From: Blasia pusilla | Taxonomy: Eukaryota; Marchantiophyta; Marchantiopsida; Blasiales | Reading direction: 5' to 3' | Length of the DNA: 64,000 nt | NCBI GenBank assembly: GCA_050084515.1 | Contig: CM114273.1 | Coordinates: forward strand, 16,306,001 to 16,370,000 | Shown here: one piece after another, positions 43,351-54,824 of the stretch | Numbering within the stretch: the first letter of the stretch is position 1 | Layout of the letters: each line of letters starts with the position of its first letter | Notes under the pieces: model-generated | Told to the model about the DNA's origin: nothing | What the model saw: only the letters and a program-made list of their open reading frames with translations | Database searches by the model: none | Translations under genes and position numbers: made by a program

Positions 43351-44188
43351 AGTTACGTCCGGACCAAGGGCCAAAGAGGGTACCAGAATGAGTTGTCGGT
43401 CTGGGTGGACCTAGAGGTCATATGCCAGATGGTCCCGTTGGGGGACGTTGAGGTGGATTTTCCCAAGGAGGTGATGGATTTTCCCATGGAGGAGATAGTG
43501 ATCCACCATGTAGACACAATAAGTGAGATTTCCGATGTGAGGCTAGGATAGCTGCTTAGATAGAGCACTTGCATCATCAGATTGCCGCTATGGCAAAAAT
43601 TTTGTTTTTTTTGGAAAAAATTTGCCTTTCAATTTGTCAAAACTTTCCTCTCTTCAACCAGTCGGAAACTCTCTTCAAACCAAGAGAGCCCTAGGGGTTT
43701 CCAATATCTTCCTCTTTCCTCTCTCCTCTCTTCCTCTCCTCTTACCGCTCCTAAATTGCAATTACCTTGAGTTACGTTTGGACCGAGGGCCAGAGAGGGT
43801 ACCAGAGTGAGTTGTCGGTCTGGGTGGACCTAGAGGTCATGTGCCAAGTAGTCCCGTTGGGGGACGTTGAGGTGGATTTTCCCAAGGAGGTGATGGATTT
43901 TCCCGTGGAGGAGATAGTGATCCACCACCTAGACACAATAAGTAAGACGTCCGGTGTGAGGCTAGGATAGCTGCTGAGATAGAGCACTTGCAACATCAGA
44001 TTGCCGCTATGGAAAAAAATTTGTTTTTTTGGAAAAAAATTTCCTTTTCAATTTGTCAAAACTTTCCTCTCTTCAACCAATCCGAAACTCTCTTCAAACC
44101 AAGAGAGCCCTAGGGGTTTCCAATATCTTCCTCTTTCCTCTCTCCTCTGTTCCTCTCCTCTTACCGCTCCTAAATTGCAATTACTTGA
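43351..44188 (+). repeat. 419-bp tandem duplication with CT-rich insert
   Basis: 43351-43769 and 43770-44188 are near-identical. Each contains an element-derived stretch (GYQSELSVWVDLEV, PLGDVEVDFPKEVMDFP) followed by a CT-rich repeat block (about 165 bp, TTTCCTCTCTTCAACC to AAATTGCAATTAC). The CT-rich block therefore inserted first, then the pair was duplicated. Confidence 0.88.
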
Positions 44189-44189
44189 T

Positions 44190-45270
44190 GTCGGGTCTGT
44201 GGCATCATCGTCATATGGAGCAATCACAGACATGGAGGATCATGGTTGGATGTGCAGGGTTGCACAGATGGAGGCATCCCTCATAGTTACACGTAGAGCA
44301 ATTGCAGAGTTGGATCCACAATGAGAGGAAGCCAAGAAACAGACTCGGCTTCCTCAGTCATTTACTTTATTTGACCGAGGCGATGATGACCCCATCGATG
44401 AGTTCTGATCAGAGTTCTTGGAGAGTTTTTGGTATGCAAGCACGGAGGACGTTGGGAGAAGCGAGTGCAGCGACTCCTAATGTTGATGCTCACATAGAGC
44501 TCATGTCTATTACATTATTGGGGGAGGCCACTACCATATACCACACCCCATGGTTTTCTGCTTCCGATGTTACAATGTTGGGAGGTGGGCCCGCCGAGGT
44601 TTTCTGGTTGGCTGCTATGCTATGTGATCATGGAGTTGGTGTTCCTCCATTATATTTAGGGTTGATTATAGAGGAGATGATGGACCTTGCCTTGGAGCCT
44701 ATGCTCAAGCCATCCACCTCAAATTCATGGCAAGTTCCAGTTGCTAGGTGGTACGAGCCAAGGCGATAGTGACCAATGTCAAGTGCTATGACATCTTGGT
44801 TGGAGGAGCAGTGTTTTCCCATGGGATTTTCCCTCGATTATTGGGAGGAGTCAACATCCTACAAACCACGATGGTATTCATGTGATGGGCAACTTAGCTC
44901 GTTACATGTTGAATTCATAGGTGGAGTGATTGAGCGACGGCTAGGAGAGATGGCGATATCAGCTGCATTCAATAGCGCCATCACGTGGCCTAGTGATTTG
45001 GTTGAGGGGTATGTCTATGTAGGGGACACGCCGATGCCTGACACTTCTACGGAGACAAGTATTATGGAAGCCGCATCATTTTATGGAGGAGAGGTGTCAT
45101 TGTGGGGCTTGAGTGAGGAGCTTGGAGGCTTGGTCGATGAGCATGTCCAAATGGCATGGAGTGAGATGTTCGCACGAGAGCGAGACAAGTCAAAGGAACC
45201 GGAGGTAGCTAGGAGTGCTACTATGATGCCCTTGGACATCACACCCATTGTGTGGTGCATCCTAGAGGAG
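44190..45270 (+). pseudogene. Protease-flanking region of copy 2 (protease core lost)
   Basis: 44556-44765 matches the segment before the protease in copy 3 (GPAEVFWLAAMLCDHG against GPAEVFRVAATLCERG). 44776-45270 matches the segment after it (YWEESTSYKPRWYSCDGQLS against FWEETVAYRPRWRSGDGRMS). The DSG-bearing core between them, about 230 residues in copy 3, is deleted at about 44770. Confidence 0.65.
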
Positions 45271-46240
45271 GGTATTGGGGTGTTGGATCTCTTTGAAAAG
45301 ATGAGTAGTAGGTGGGCTGCTCCTTTGCACTCATAAGTGCGTGTGCATCAGTATTTGTATATTGAGGTTGATGAGCTTGCGTGACATGTTTCAATATGCC
45401 ATGTGGCAAAGTTACGGCTCCATTTTTGTGACTTGTTTTCTGTGTCCGCCGTACATGGGTATCAAAGTTCCCTACGGAGAGAAATTTCATTGCTGGGGAT
45501 GTAGAACTTAGGGCGGTTAGGGATCATTGATTTGGTCATTGTTGGTTGGCCATGTTAGGGCTAGTCAAATGTTGGACGAGGTAGCGGGTTAGGTGACACT
45601 TGGTCCATATTGTTTTGGGAGATGATGAGGATCTTGCAATATTTGGAGGAACATCAGTCTCGTTCTCCATTGTACATTCTGTTGGACAACTGAAGTTCAC
45701 GGGTGGTGACGAGTGCACATCATGTGCGAGCTTGGATCGGCCTAGTAGTGTTTTTGGATGTTGCGAGTGTAGTGTCACAAGAACATCTCCCGCATCTATG
45801 ATGAACCAACTTGGTGCCATATAAGGTGTTACGGAGGGCGTATGCGCAAGTGGAGCACCCTCCCATTTGTTGGTGGATTCTATTCTAGATCTGAATCTTG
45901 ATCATAGGCAATGAGGCATGATGATCAACCGTTAAATATGGCAATAAGATAGGCATGCCACATGTAGCCTTTCTTACTTTTTGAGTTTTCTCGCTTCATA
46001 TGCATAAAAGGAGGCCGGACTTGGCTTGGTTTGGGAGGATTAGGCACAGTAGTTGATGGAGCCCAATATCGATGAGCGAGAGCAGGCGATGAGATTTCCC
46101 ACACAGTGACGGCAGTACCCTAGGCAATACCGTCACTATCAGAGGCATCACGATGTCATGTCTTGGATCAAGCAATGGACCTAAACTACTTGACATGGAT
46201 TATCATCTTAGGAGTAGTTGAGGAGGGTTGAATGAGGTTT
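45230..46240 (+). pseudogene. Cytosine-C5 DNA methyltransferase, copy 2
   Basis: Protease-side sequence TPIVWCILEEGIGVLDLFEK runs in frame into motif I (VLDLF), showing the fusion directly. VHQYLYIEVDE follows after a stop. Motif IV reads LVIVGWPC (about 45535-45555) with a TAG after the catalytic Cys, as in copy 3. Only scraps remain until the C-terminal motif X block ASRxxVLxQAMDLNYLTWII near 46140-46195, in a shifted frame. Clearly inactive. Confidence 0.68.
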
Positions 46241-46539
46241 TGATAGGTCACACATGTTGCATTCGTAAGCCTCATGCCTTCCGAGATGGTTAAGGCATTG
46301 GTTGGGGGCGAGATCCATAGAGATCGATCGGCAACCTAGGGATGATCAGGAGAGACATCCTTGGACTTCTTGGGATGTTTTGCAGGTACGCCAAGAGATG
46401 GCAGCCACAAGAATCGAGCATGGTTCATGGTACTACACACGGAGTAGATGAGAGTTTGGAGTTGATTGCAAGGGATTAGTCGAAATCTGTTGTCCAAGAT
46501 GGGGTTGCACCATAACAACCATCGATATCTACACTTGAG

Positions 46540-47320
46540 AGTCCTTTTGTAGTCACGTTGGAGACTTGGGAGCCATATATGGCCTCTAAGTTAACAAGAG
46601 AAGAGCCGCGCCAGATGTATGAGTTCCTTAGGACTTATAGGATTTGTTTTTCATTTAGCATGCATGATTTAGGTACGTTGAAGGGTCCAAGGATCCGCAT
46701 AGAGTTCTCTAGCAACATGCCGATTTTCCAATGACCCTACAAGTACAGTGATATGGAGAGGGATCCGATTCAAAGTAGGAGCCAAGACTTGGTTGGAGCA
46801 GGACTAGTGGAGATGTCGCATGGAGAGTATGCCAGTGTCATGCCTGCCAAGGAAGATGTGCATGAAAATTGCTCAAGGACATGTTGACTTCCGCGCCCAT
46901 ACGGAGGAGATCTATTAGAGAGCGTCCTTTCCACTTGCATACAGTTGGAGTATGTTGGGGCTTGGAGTGGTGCTCACCCAGCATGACGATGAGGGTAGAG
47001 ATTTTATGGTGGCTTATGTTACTTTCTCAGACAACGCTCTAGAGGCGAAGCTTAACTCGTATGAGGATGACTCGATGAGTGTTTGGCTGCAGTGTGGGTT
47101 CTCGCGCATTTTGGGTGTTATTTATTTTGCAACCCTTTACCATTATTACTGATCATCTACCACTTAAGTGGTTGATAGAGTCCGGAAAGCTTACATGGAA
47201 GCTTGCGAGGTGGGCTTTATTTTTGCAGGGGTATGATTTCCAGGTGGTACATCAATCTAGAATGCTCAGCCAATATGTAGATAGGTTGAGTTGTAAACCA
47301 TGCCTGAGTTAGCAAGATGC
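46540..47320 (+). pseudogene. RT start and RNase H of copy 2
   Basis: RT N-terminal sequence (TLKGPRIRIEFSSNMPIFQ, EYASVMPAKEDVHENC, 46560-46870) jumps at about 46870 to a point in the RNase H region (KDMLTSAPI-like, then HDDEGRDFMVAYVTFSDNAL). The RT catalytic core is deleted. RNase H ends with WALFLQGYDFQVVHQSRML and DRLSCKPC at about 47300. Confidence 0.7.
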
Positions 47321-47558
47321 AACTGGAGCTCAAGGGCATGAAGAGAGTGATAAGGAGATGGTATCGGAATGGCACACGTCAGCCTATTTGGGCTTGTTGC
47401 CTATGGAGAGCTAGCATGCATGGTGAGACTTTGATGGCGAGGTCTGATGGAGAATCATTAGATCCAGAGGTCGGTGAGCAGGCAAAAATTGGCTGAGATA
47501 TTTATGAGGATAGAGTATGTGCGTAGTGGAAACGTCGCGAGAAAAATAGGTGCTAGAG

Positions 47559-47659
47559 AGCGAGATCGGATCCTACAACAAGCTAGACAGTTTTGGTGGG
47601 AGGGGACACATGTCTCCTCCCACCAAAATTGTTTGGCTTGTTGTAGGATCTGATCGCTG
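47559..47659. repeat. Fold-back: about 50-bp inverted repeat at the broken end of copy 2
   Basis: 47559-47608 (integrase N-terminus sequence, GATCGGATCCTACAACAAGC) is followed after 2 bases by its own reverse complement to 47659 (GCTTGTTGTAGGATCTGATC) with a few mismatches. Confidence 0.9.
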
Positions 47660-47685
47660 CGTAGATTAGGAGATCCAACATCGAT

Positions 47686-47753
47686 CTTGGTAGGTTGAGG
47701 ATGACCTATTAAGGAGGAGGGTAACCTTAATAGGTCATCCTCAACCTACCAAG
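47686..47753. repeat. Second fold-back: 29-bp perfect inverted repeat
   Basis: Left arm 47686-47714 (CTTGGTAGGTTGAGGATGAC...), 10-base loop, right arm 47725-47753, exact. Confidence 0.93.
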
Positions 47754-49286
47754 AGTGGAGTGGATGTGGCGGAAGTGGCTCGGAAGATGGATGTTCTCTA
47801 CTCCAATCTAAAAGATATGATTGTTTTGCGTGCATACACAACGTCATATGATATCAATTTTTGTCAACATAGATATTCTGATAAAATAAGATACCATACC
47901 CATATACCTCCTCTTCAACATCCATTAGAGATTACTATGATGGTTGCACTTCTGGCCAATCTGTATAACATACAACATAATCTTGTAGGTATGAGTGCTA
48001 AGCTTTGATCAATGGTACTATCAATATTGGAAAGGCGAGTGGAAAGGTAACATATACATGGTGTGACGTTGCCAACTCAGTCCTTTCTAACCAAACCATC
48101 ATCTCATGCTTCCGACAAGAAGATGCTGAATGGCAAACCCTCACACACTTTTAGAAAAGTCTGTCATGTTGTTATATCCAACATTATCATTGTCGTTTTC
48201 TGCAAGTAGACATTTTCTCCTTGAAAAAACCCCCATATCATTGGTCCATAGCTTTCTCCTTGAATATTTATATACCTTAATATGTCTCAATGTTGTAAAG
48301 TAGTCAAGTTCTCAAACGGTAGGGGCATGACTCTTCATAAAATCTTTACTCACTAAGAACATGTTTGTTACTATCATCAAGGTTCAACATCTCAATCATC
48401 AACATCCTAAAAATAGTTGTAAGTAAATCATACTCTAATCTGTGGAGCAAAGTATAATGCCAAAAGGATGTTTGTTTGCTAAACCAATACTCCATTACCA
48501 ACCCGAGAAATTTTTGATTGAGGTAAACTCTCTATATGCTATATATACTCATGCAAACCCCTCTTTGTTGTATAGAAAACTTGCAATGCTAGACCATCTA
48601 CCTCATGATGATCTTACGACGTCGTGTGATGATCGATTAGTGCTTAATCACATAAGATGTGAAATTCCCCACGAAATTCCAAACCCTTGTCAATCATTGA
48701 CAACACATATCTTGATGCGTCATACTAGCTCAAGACTTGATCTAGGAAAGCATATGTTATTTCCTCACTTGCTTTTTCTTAGCAATGCAACCAACTCTAT
48801 CCACTTTAAAACATGCTCGACCATTAACAATATATATTGAGTATATATGATGTGCCATTAATAGTGAGGGTGCTGAAAAATCCAAACACCATCAATATCT
48901 TAAATTCATAATTACAAGTGGATGCAACTATAAAGTCAAAATGTTGAAGGGTTTTTAGACTCTATCATACATCATGCACCTAAGGACAAATTGTTGCATG
49001 TTTGTAGATCTCTACATGCCATACCACCAATATTGTACTTGAAGTAAGATGCGTGTCCCATTGAATCCAAAATATCCCAATTCCTCGTGGGCATGATGCA
49101 CCAAACATACTCTCTTCAAAGCATGAGACACCAATACTTGTATTATGCCATCCTCCCAAACTCATGAAATATGTGTCCCCTTGATCCCACTCGGATCTTC
49201 TAACTCGTTCTAGGATCTAATCTTGCTTGCTAGTGCCCAAAATTCCGACTATGCTACTAGTACGTAGATACTCCAAGATCATCCAA
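47754..49286. other. Intergenic, no gene recognised
   Basis: AT-rich. Frames of 60-130 codons (for example 48442-48840) show no motif I know. Confidence 0.4.
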
Positions 49287-50251
49287 TGTCGCGACCGTCA
49301 TAACCAAACGAACACCAAATAGGCACCAAGGGGAACATCAGAACTCTAGTGGACTCACGCCACGACGATCGCGCTTTGGAGAGGCTTTTGGAGAGGTCTC
49401 TTGGAAAAGTCCAAAAGATGAAACGCAGAATAGAGTTGTGCATTTCATGCGTTTGTGGTCGCGACCAGGAAACCTGAACCAAACGTGGACCAAGACTTGA
49501 GATGAGTTGAGTCTAGGAAGGTTGGTTGCCAAAGAGGTGAGAACTAGTTTTGGAACACGACAAGCGTTTGGGGGACTTTGACTGTGTTTTGGGCCATAAA
49601 GTTAAGTCCCAAGATGAGGTTGGAACAAGTAAGGTGGCGTTTGAAAGCTTATGCTAAGACAGTTCCAATGCACTAAAGATCTTGGCAAACGCATTAGTAA
49701 AAACTGAGATATTGGCAAAAAACGGTTGAGAGTGCAATTGGGTTGAGGGCCAATTTGAGGGGCATGATTGTTCTTCCCTAAAGTTAGGGAGAGGGCTGGG
49801 ATTCCCAAAAGTACTAGTGAGGGGGAGTCTTTCCAAGGATCCTTGGAACACGAACCTCATTTTGAGCACCAAACCGCGTCTCAAGGGCACGGGATGGAAC
49901 GGGAGTTTGGCGTTGGAACTCGGAACCCAAACCTGATATAAGGGAGTGGGCTTTGGAAGCCACACTTGGATTCCAATCCGCGATTCATTTTCGTGATTCG
50001 CGGCTAGGGACTCATTGGATGTCCATTGGACAGTTGGAACCGCCAAGCATTCAAACGCCGTTTGAGGTTCCTAAACTGACCAGAAAGTTTGTCTCAAGTC
50101 TTCAAAGACTTGCCTGTGTTGTAAATCGCGAAACTAGGAAGGTTGAGCTTGATGAGAGGCCGAGTTGAGAACTCGGAAAGTTAAAACCACTGATTGATCC
50201 CAACCCGACTAATGTGAGTGCGTGTTTGGGTGCAGATCACCGTTGAGAGCG
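49287..50251 (+). repeat. Truncated copy of the TGTCGCGACC LTR family
   Basis: It begins TGTCGCGACCGTCATAACCA and follows the solo LTR at 52668 block by block (CTAGCGGACTCACGC-like, GAGTCTAGGAAGG, GTGTTTGGGTGCAGATC). It stops at about 50251, where an inverted gypsy LTR end begins. Confidence 0.75.
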
Positions 50252-50500
50252 TGTGTCGTACGCATACACATCGCTACACAACCCTCATCGCTGGTCACAT
50301 CTACATACCACACAACACCGATCTTCCCAACACACGGGTCGAACAATGCATAATCCAAACAACTCACATATACACATCAAGACCCTAGAACAAAAATAAG
50401 AGTAAAAACGACACACCCGACATAAAATTCCACTCCTCAATCTACATCGGCACATCGAGCCTCGTCCACCCTGCGTTATCAAGGAATCCGGACACTAGCA
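50252..50500 (-). repeat. Inverted 3'-part of a DNMT-gypsy LTR
   Basis: The minus strand reads GGATTCCTTGATAACGCAGG through the T-rich U5 start to GCGTACGACA at 50252. It matches the 3' half of the LTR, including the final 135 bp absent from the 5' LTRs. Confidence 0.8.
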
Positions 50501-50561
50501 CCATGGTTCTCATTTCCTTTCTTCATTTAATATAATTGTCTCTTCTTAATTCAATTCGCCT

Positions 50562-51041
50562 TGTCACATCGGAGTAGCCGATAGGCCGAGATCTATCGTG
50601 GATAGGGCGTAGGAGCCAGCGGACTATCTTGAGTGTAACTTTGTCCCACAGTGTCGGATGAGGTTGAGGATAGGTCCATTGTGTCAGGAACGTCGTTCCT
50701 GACAACTTTCATGTTGAGGTCTTTTACAGCCGGGTGACTTGTTGACCAGGTCACCCGCCCCTGGTAACCTGTGCGCGCACGTTACCAAGGGAAGGGCTAT
50801 TTTTAGGGGAAGAGCCTTTTGGCTCTTCCCAACCCTATATAAGAGAGGAAGATTGCTTTCCTAAGCCATCTTTCTCATGTTGGGCCGTTGGAGCACCTCC
50901 CTTGTATGTTTGTGAGCTAGGACTAGGGTGCTAGCGTCCGGATTCCTTGATAGCACAGGGTGGACGAGGCTCGATATGCCGATGTAGATTGAGGAGTGGA
51001 GTTTTAGGCCGGGTGTGCCGTTTTTACTACTCTTTATTTTT
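50562..51041 (+). repeat. 5' LTR of copy 3
   Basis: TGTCACATCGGAG to the T-rich run at 51041. Same promoter hairpins and TATATAAG box (about 50843). Like copy 1 it lacks the last 135 bp of the complete LTR. Confidence 0.82.
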
Positions 51042-52130
51042 ACATGAGAAAGATGTCAGGGGACTGGTGGGAATTCATTGTTTGCAGGTAGGCAAGCGAG
51101 TTGCCTTGGTCGGGAGCCCCTGGAGACGTGTGTGTGGCGTTTTGTGTGTCATTTTTTTGTTCGGAAGGCCGTGGGCGGAAGCGCTCTCCGTTTTTCTCAG
51201 ATTTTGCTGGTGCGGATTGATGGGGGACAGCAGCAGGGTGTAGCGCAGGTTGTGTCGGCAGGAACAACGTCGTCTTATAGCGCGTGGAATGTCGGGAGTA
51301 CCCAGGGAGAAGAGTTAGAGCTTGCAGCCGCCAGGGGGCTGTCTAGTAAAGGGCGGCTAGGTTAGGTCGCGAAGGCTAGGGCAGACGGACGCAGACGGGC
51401 GCGGACGGCAGACGGCGAACTAGCGAGGGGCGCGGACGGCAGACGGGCGCGGACAAGCGAGGGGCGCGGACAGGCGAGGGGCGCGGACACGTGAGGGGCA
51501 CGGACGGCACAGCGCGAGCGGGCCAGGCGGGGCGCCCCGAGGTGGGCGCCGTCCCCCTTAGTTTCCCCCTCCAACGTGGTAGACGGCCCATAGTGGGTCG
51601 GGCAGTTGTAGCATACGTGGTTGGCAGGACGGACGAGGTTAGTCCGGCAAACGTGAGTTGAGATTTTCCGGACATGCTTGGGAGCCGACCAGGGTGAGTC
51701 ACGTTATATGCCGCGCGTGGGGATCAACAGAGGGGTTTGCACGACATGATGTTTTGGGGCACGATAGGGCGTTGCGAGAGTTGACGATGGAGGGACAGTG
51801 TGCATGATGCCGAGGGGTTGTCCGCATCTGTTGACGGGAGGATCGACGTGTTGGTCGAGGGGAGTGTTGTGTTGCGGAGATTGTCATCTCATGAGGAGGA
51901 GTGCATGTTGACGGTGCAGCAGGTTGGAGGGCGTGATCAGGTTACCCATTCGAGTCCCTTTTCCCGCACTTGTCGTGTGTGATTGAGAGTGCTGGGTATC
52001 GGGTAGTAGCTAGTGAGGCGTGTGGGAGACTCTCGGTGAGTCTGAGTGCTTGAGCGGGTGAGACAAGGTTTGTCATCACGGCGTTCTTCCAGAGTTCGGA
52101 AGAACGGGGTAGTGCGAGCAGTAGTAGTGG
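51042..52130 (+). other. Leader region with GC-rich minisatellite
   Basis: 51370-51510 is a run of about 20-bp units (GCGAGGGGCGCGGACAG-like and GCGCGGACGGCAGACG). The rest is untranslated leader, without a clear ORF until gag. Confidence 0.6.
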
Positions 52131-52131
52131 T

Positions 52132-54800
52132 GTGACACGGAGTGGAGTGAGATACCGAGGGATTACCAGTGAGGAGCTCCCTCGACACCCATCCGTAATT
52201 GGATCGTCATCACTGGACACTGGGTCTGGTGACGAAATCACCGACAGAGACAGTAGTACTTGGCAGGAGATGGACGACATGGGCCATTGGGGCATGCGTC
52301 GTTTCTCGGGTGGAGTGGGCACCATCGACTTAGATGATTTCATCCAGGAGTTCGACACATGGTGCGACTTCCAGGAGATACGGACCCCGACATGGTTCAA
52401 CCCTTTCATGGCATGGAAGGGGTTGTTCCAAAGATTTGGAGGGTCCTCCGATGGATGACTACATGGAGTTTTGATCACTATATTCAGTAGAGATTGATGC
52501 CTGGAGGATGTATTGGGCTCCAGGGTATGTGTCCACTAGTGGTCGCGAGGCATATGATGGGATTGTGAGAGGAGAGAGACCCACACCATCAGCCCGGAGA
52601 CTAGATGGAGAGGAGGGCAGTGAGACAAGCGATGTGGCAGAGACCTCAAGTGGTAGAGGGCCACCCATGTCGCGACCCTCATGACCAAACGAGTGCCAAG
52701 CGGAACATCGGAACATTAGCGGGCTCACGCTAAGAGGGTTTGCGCGTTGGAGTAGTCTCAAAGAGGAGACAAGAGACGAGACGCGAGCGAGGCGTTGTGT
52801 TTCAGATGTTGTGGTCGCAATCGGGAAACCTGGACCAAACGCAGAATGAGACTTGAAAGAAGTCGAGTCTAGGAAGTGGGTTGCCAAAGGAAGAATCCGG
52901 ATTTGGAACGCCACTAGCGTTTGAGAGTTTCCGACTGTATTTATGGCCATAACTTCTAGCGCCCAAATGCGTTTGGATTAAATAAGGGTGCGTTAGAAAG
53001 CTTATGGAAAGCCGGTTTAAAGCACTAAAGATATTTGCAAATGCTTTAGCAGCGGTTGAGAAACAACCCGGAAACGACTGTAAGTAGAGTCGGGTTGAAG
53101 GCCACAATGAAGGGCCCGACCCTCCTTTTCCAAGGGGGGGTTATTGGAGAACCCCAGAAGTGTACTAGTAAGGGGGAAGGTCTCCGAGAGTGCTTGGAAC
53201 TCGAACCCCACTTTGGGCGCCATGGGGCGGCTCAAGGGCATGGAACGGATCGAGAGTTTGGGGTTGGGTTGGAAAACCTGAACCAAGTCTACGGAGGCGA
53301 TCTTAGACATCCCTCTTGGATTTCACCCCGCGACTCAATTACTTTGGTCTCGGTTTGGGACTCGCACGAGGTCCGTTGAAAAATTGGGATCGCTAAGCGC
53401 GCGGGCGCCGTTTCAGATCCCTGGTGCGTTAGAAAGCTTATGGAAAGCCGGTTCAAAGCACTAAAGATATTTGCAAACGCTTCAGCAGCGGTTGAGAAAC
53501 AACCCGGAAACGACTGTAAGTAGAGTCGGGTTGAAGGCCATAATGAAGGGCCCGACCCTCCTTTTCCAAGGGGGGGGGGGGGGGAGGGTTATTGGAGAAC
53601 CCCAGAAGTACTAGTAAGGGGAAAGGTCTCCGAGAGTGCTTGGAACTCGAACCCCACTTTGGGCGCCATGGGGCGGCTCAAGGGCATGGAACGGATCGAG
53701 AGTTTGGGGTTGGGTTGGAAAACCTGAACCAAGTCTACGGAGGCGATCTTAGACATCCCTCTTGGATTTCACCCCGCGACTCAATTACTTGGGTCTCGGT
53801 TTGGGACTCGCACGAGGTCCGTTGAAAAATTGGGATCGCTAGGCGCGCGGGCGCCGTTTCATATCCCTGGACTAACCAGGAAGTCTGTTCCAAGTCTTGA
53901 AGGACTTGCCATGTGTTGGAAACTAGGAATTAAGGAAGGTTGAGCTTGATGAGACGCCGAGTTGAGAACTCGGTGGGTTGGAACGCTGGTTGGCCTGGAC
54001 CTGACTAACGAGAGTGCGTGTTTGGGTGCAGATCGGCGATGAGATCGTGACCTACTGAACGTACGCTTCCGCAACACTAAAGATTGACGTTCAAGGAGAG
54101 TAGGGGCGCGACAACCCAGCTTCAGCCCCACAGTGGAGTTCTTCTGACAGTTGGGGAAGAGCTACTAGGGCGTACGCACCGACAAGCTGAAGAGTCTACA
54201 GGATTTTCAGCGACGATCGGGTGAGAGTCTGAGAGAGGCATTCACACGCATGAGGAGGCTGATCATTGCTACGTTTGGAGTGACTGAGGCGCAGTCACTG
54301 GAGTATTGGTACGGGGTTCTGGACCGAGAACTATGGAGGAGAGTCCGAGATGCGGTGTTGATTCACACAGCGAAGCCCACATTGAAGGTGGTCTTTGAGT
54401 TGTGTGAGCGTATTGAGCTCAACATGAGTGAGGAGCAGGTATTGACCACTGGATTTTCTTGAGAGTCGACAAGTCCACGAGCAACAGTGACCCCACAGGT
54501 GCCACAACGAGCACCAGTACCACGGGAGCGGGCCAGTGTGCCTAGAGAGCAGGGCGGGTAGCGTGAGCCTATGAGGCAACGACCCGCACCTACATATGTT
54601 GCTCAGCAGGGACCGATGTGGTCTTGTTGGACGTGTGGAGGGGCCCATAGGTAGAGAGCGCCACAAAGATGGGGAGAGGACCACCAGCGCCTCCGATTGT
54701 TCAGGAGCCACAGAGGATGGCCCCACCATAGCACCAGTGTGACCATTGCCACAGATATGGTCACACTAGGGATAGATGTTTTGACCTTCGCCGAGGGGCA
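52132..54800 (+). pseudogene. Gag and nucleocapsid of copy 3, split by a solo LTR
   Basis: The N-terminal part is at 52132-52458 (RRFSGGVGTIDLDDFIQEFD, MAWKGLFQRFGG), frameshifted at about 52450. After the solo LTR, gag resumes at 54119 with LQDFQRRSGESLREAFTRMR, LIIATFGVTEAQSLEYWYGV and VFELCERIELNMSEEQVL, ending in a TGA at 54461. A CCHC knuckle, CDHCHRYGHTRDRC (C-x2-C-x4-H-x4-C), lies at about 54739-54780, with a possible second CWTCGGAH at 54634. Confidence 0.78.
52668..54113 (+). mobile_element. Solo LTR with target-site duplication inside gag
   Basis: 1,446 bp from TGTCGCGACC to GGCGCGACA, with inverted termini TGTCGCG/CGCGACA, flanked by the perfect 5-bp duplication ACCCA (52663-52667 and 54114-54118). 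Internally 52988-53422 is duplicated in tandem at 53423-53872. The second unit has a run of 15 G (53570-53584) where the first has 7. Confidence 0.93.
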
Positions 54801-54824
54801 CATCCAGAGGTAGGCCGAGGGCCT

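Larger units (their letters stand above)
41990..47658 (+). mobile_element. DNMT/PHD gypsy element, copy 2 (heavily decayed)
   Basis: Same domain order as copy 3 as far as it goes: gag, (protease lost), DNMT, RT start, RNase H, integrase start. No LTR was found at either end. Sequence divergence from copies 1 and 3 is large, so it is older or another subfamily. It stops at about 47608 in the integrase N-terminus, where a fold-back begins. It carries a 419-bp tandem duplication (43351-44188). Confidence 0.75.

Noticed and set aside
51362-51702. Minus-strand proline/arginine-rich ORFs
   Set aside because: They arise from the GC-rich minisatellite in the leader of DNMT-gypsy copy 3.
53056-53825. 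Two nearly identical ORFs inside the solo LTR
   Set aside because: They are the internal tandem duplication of an LTR read in the same frame; LTRs of this family have no coding role that I can see.
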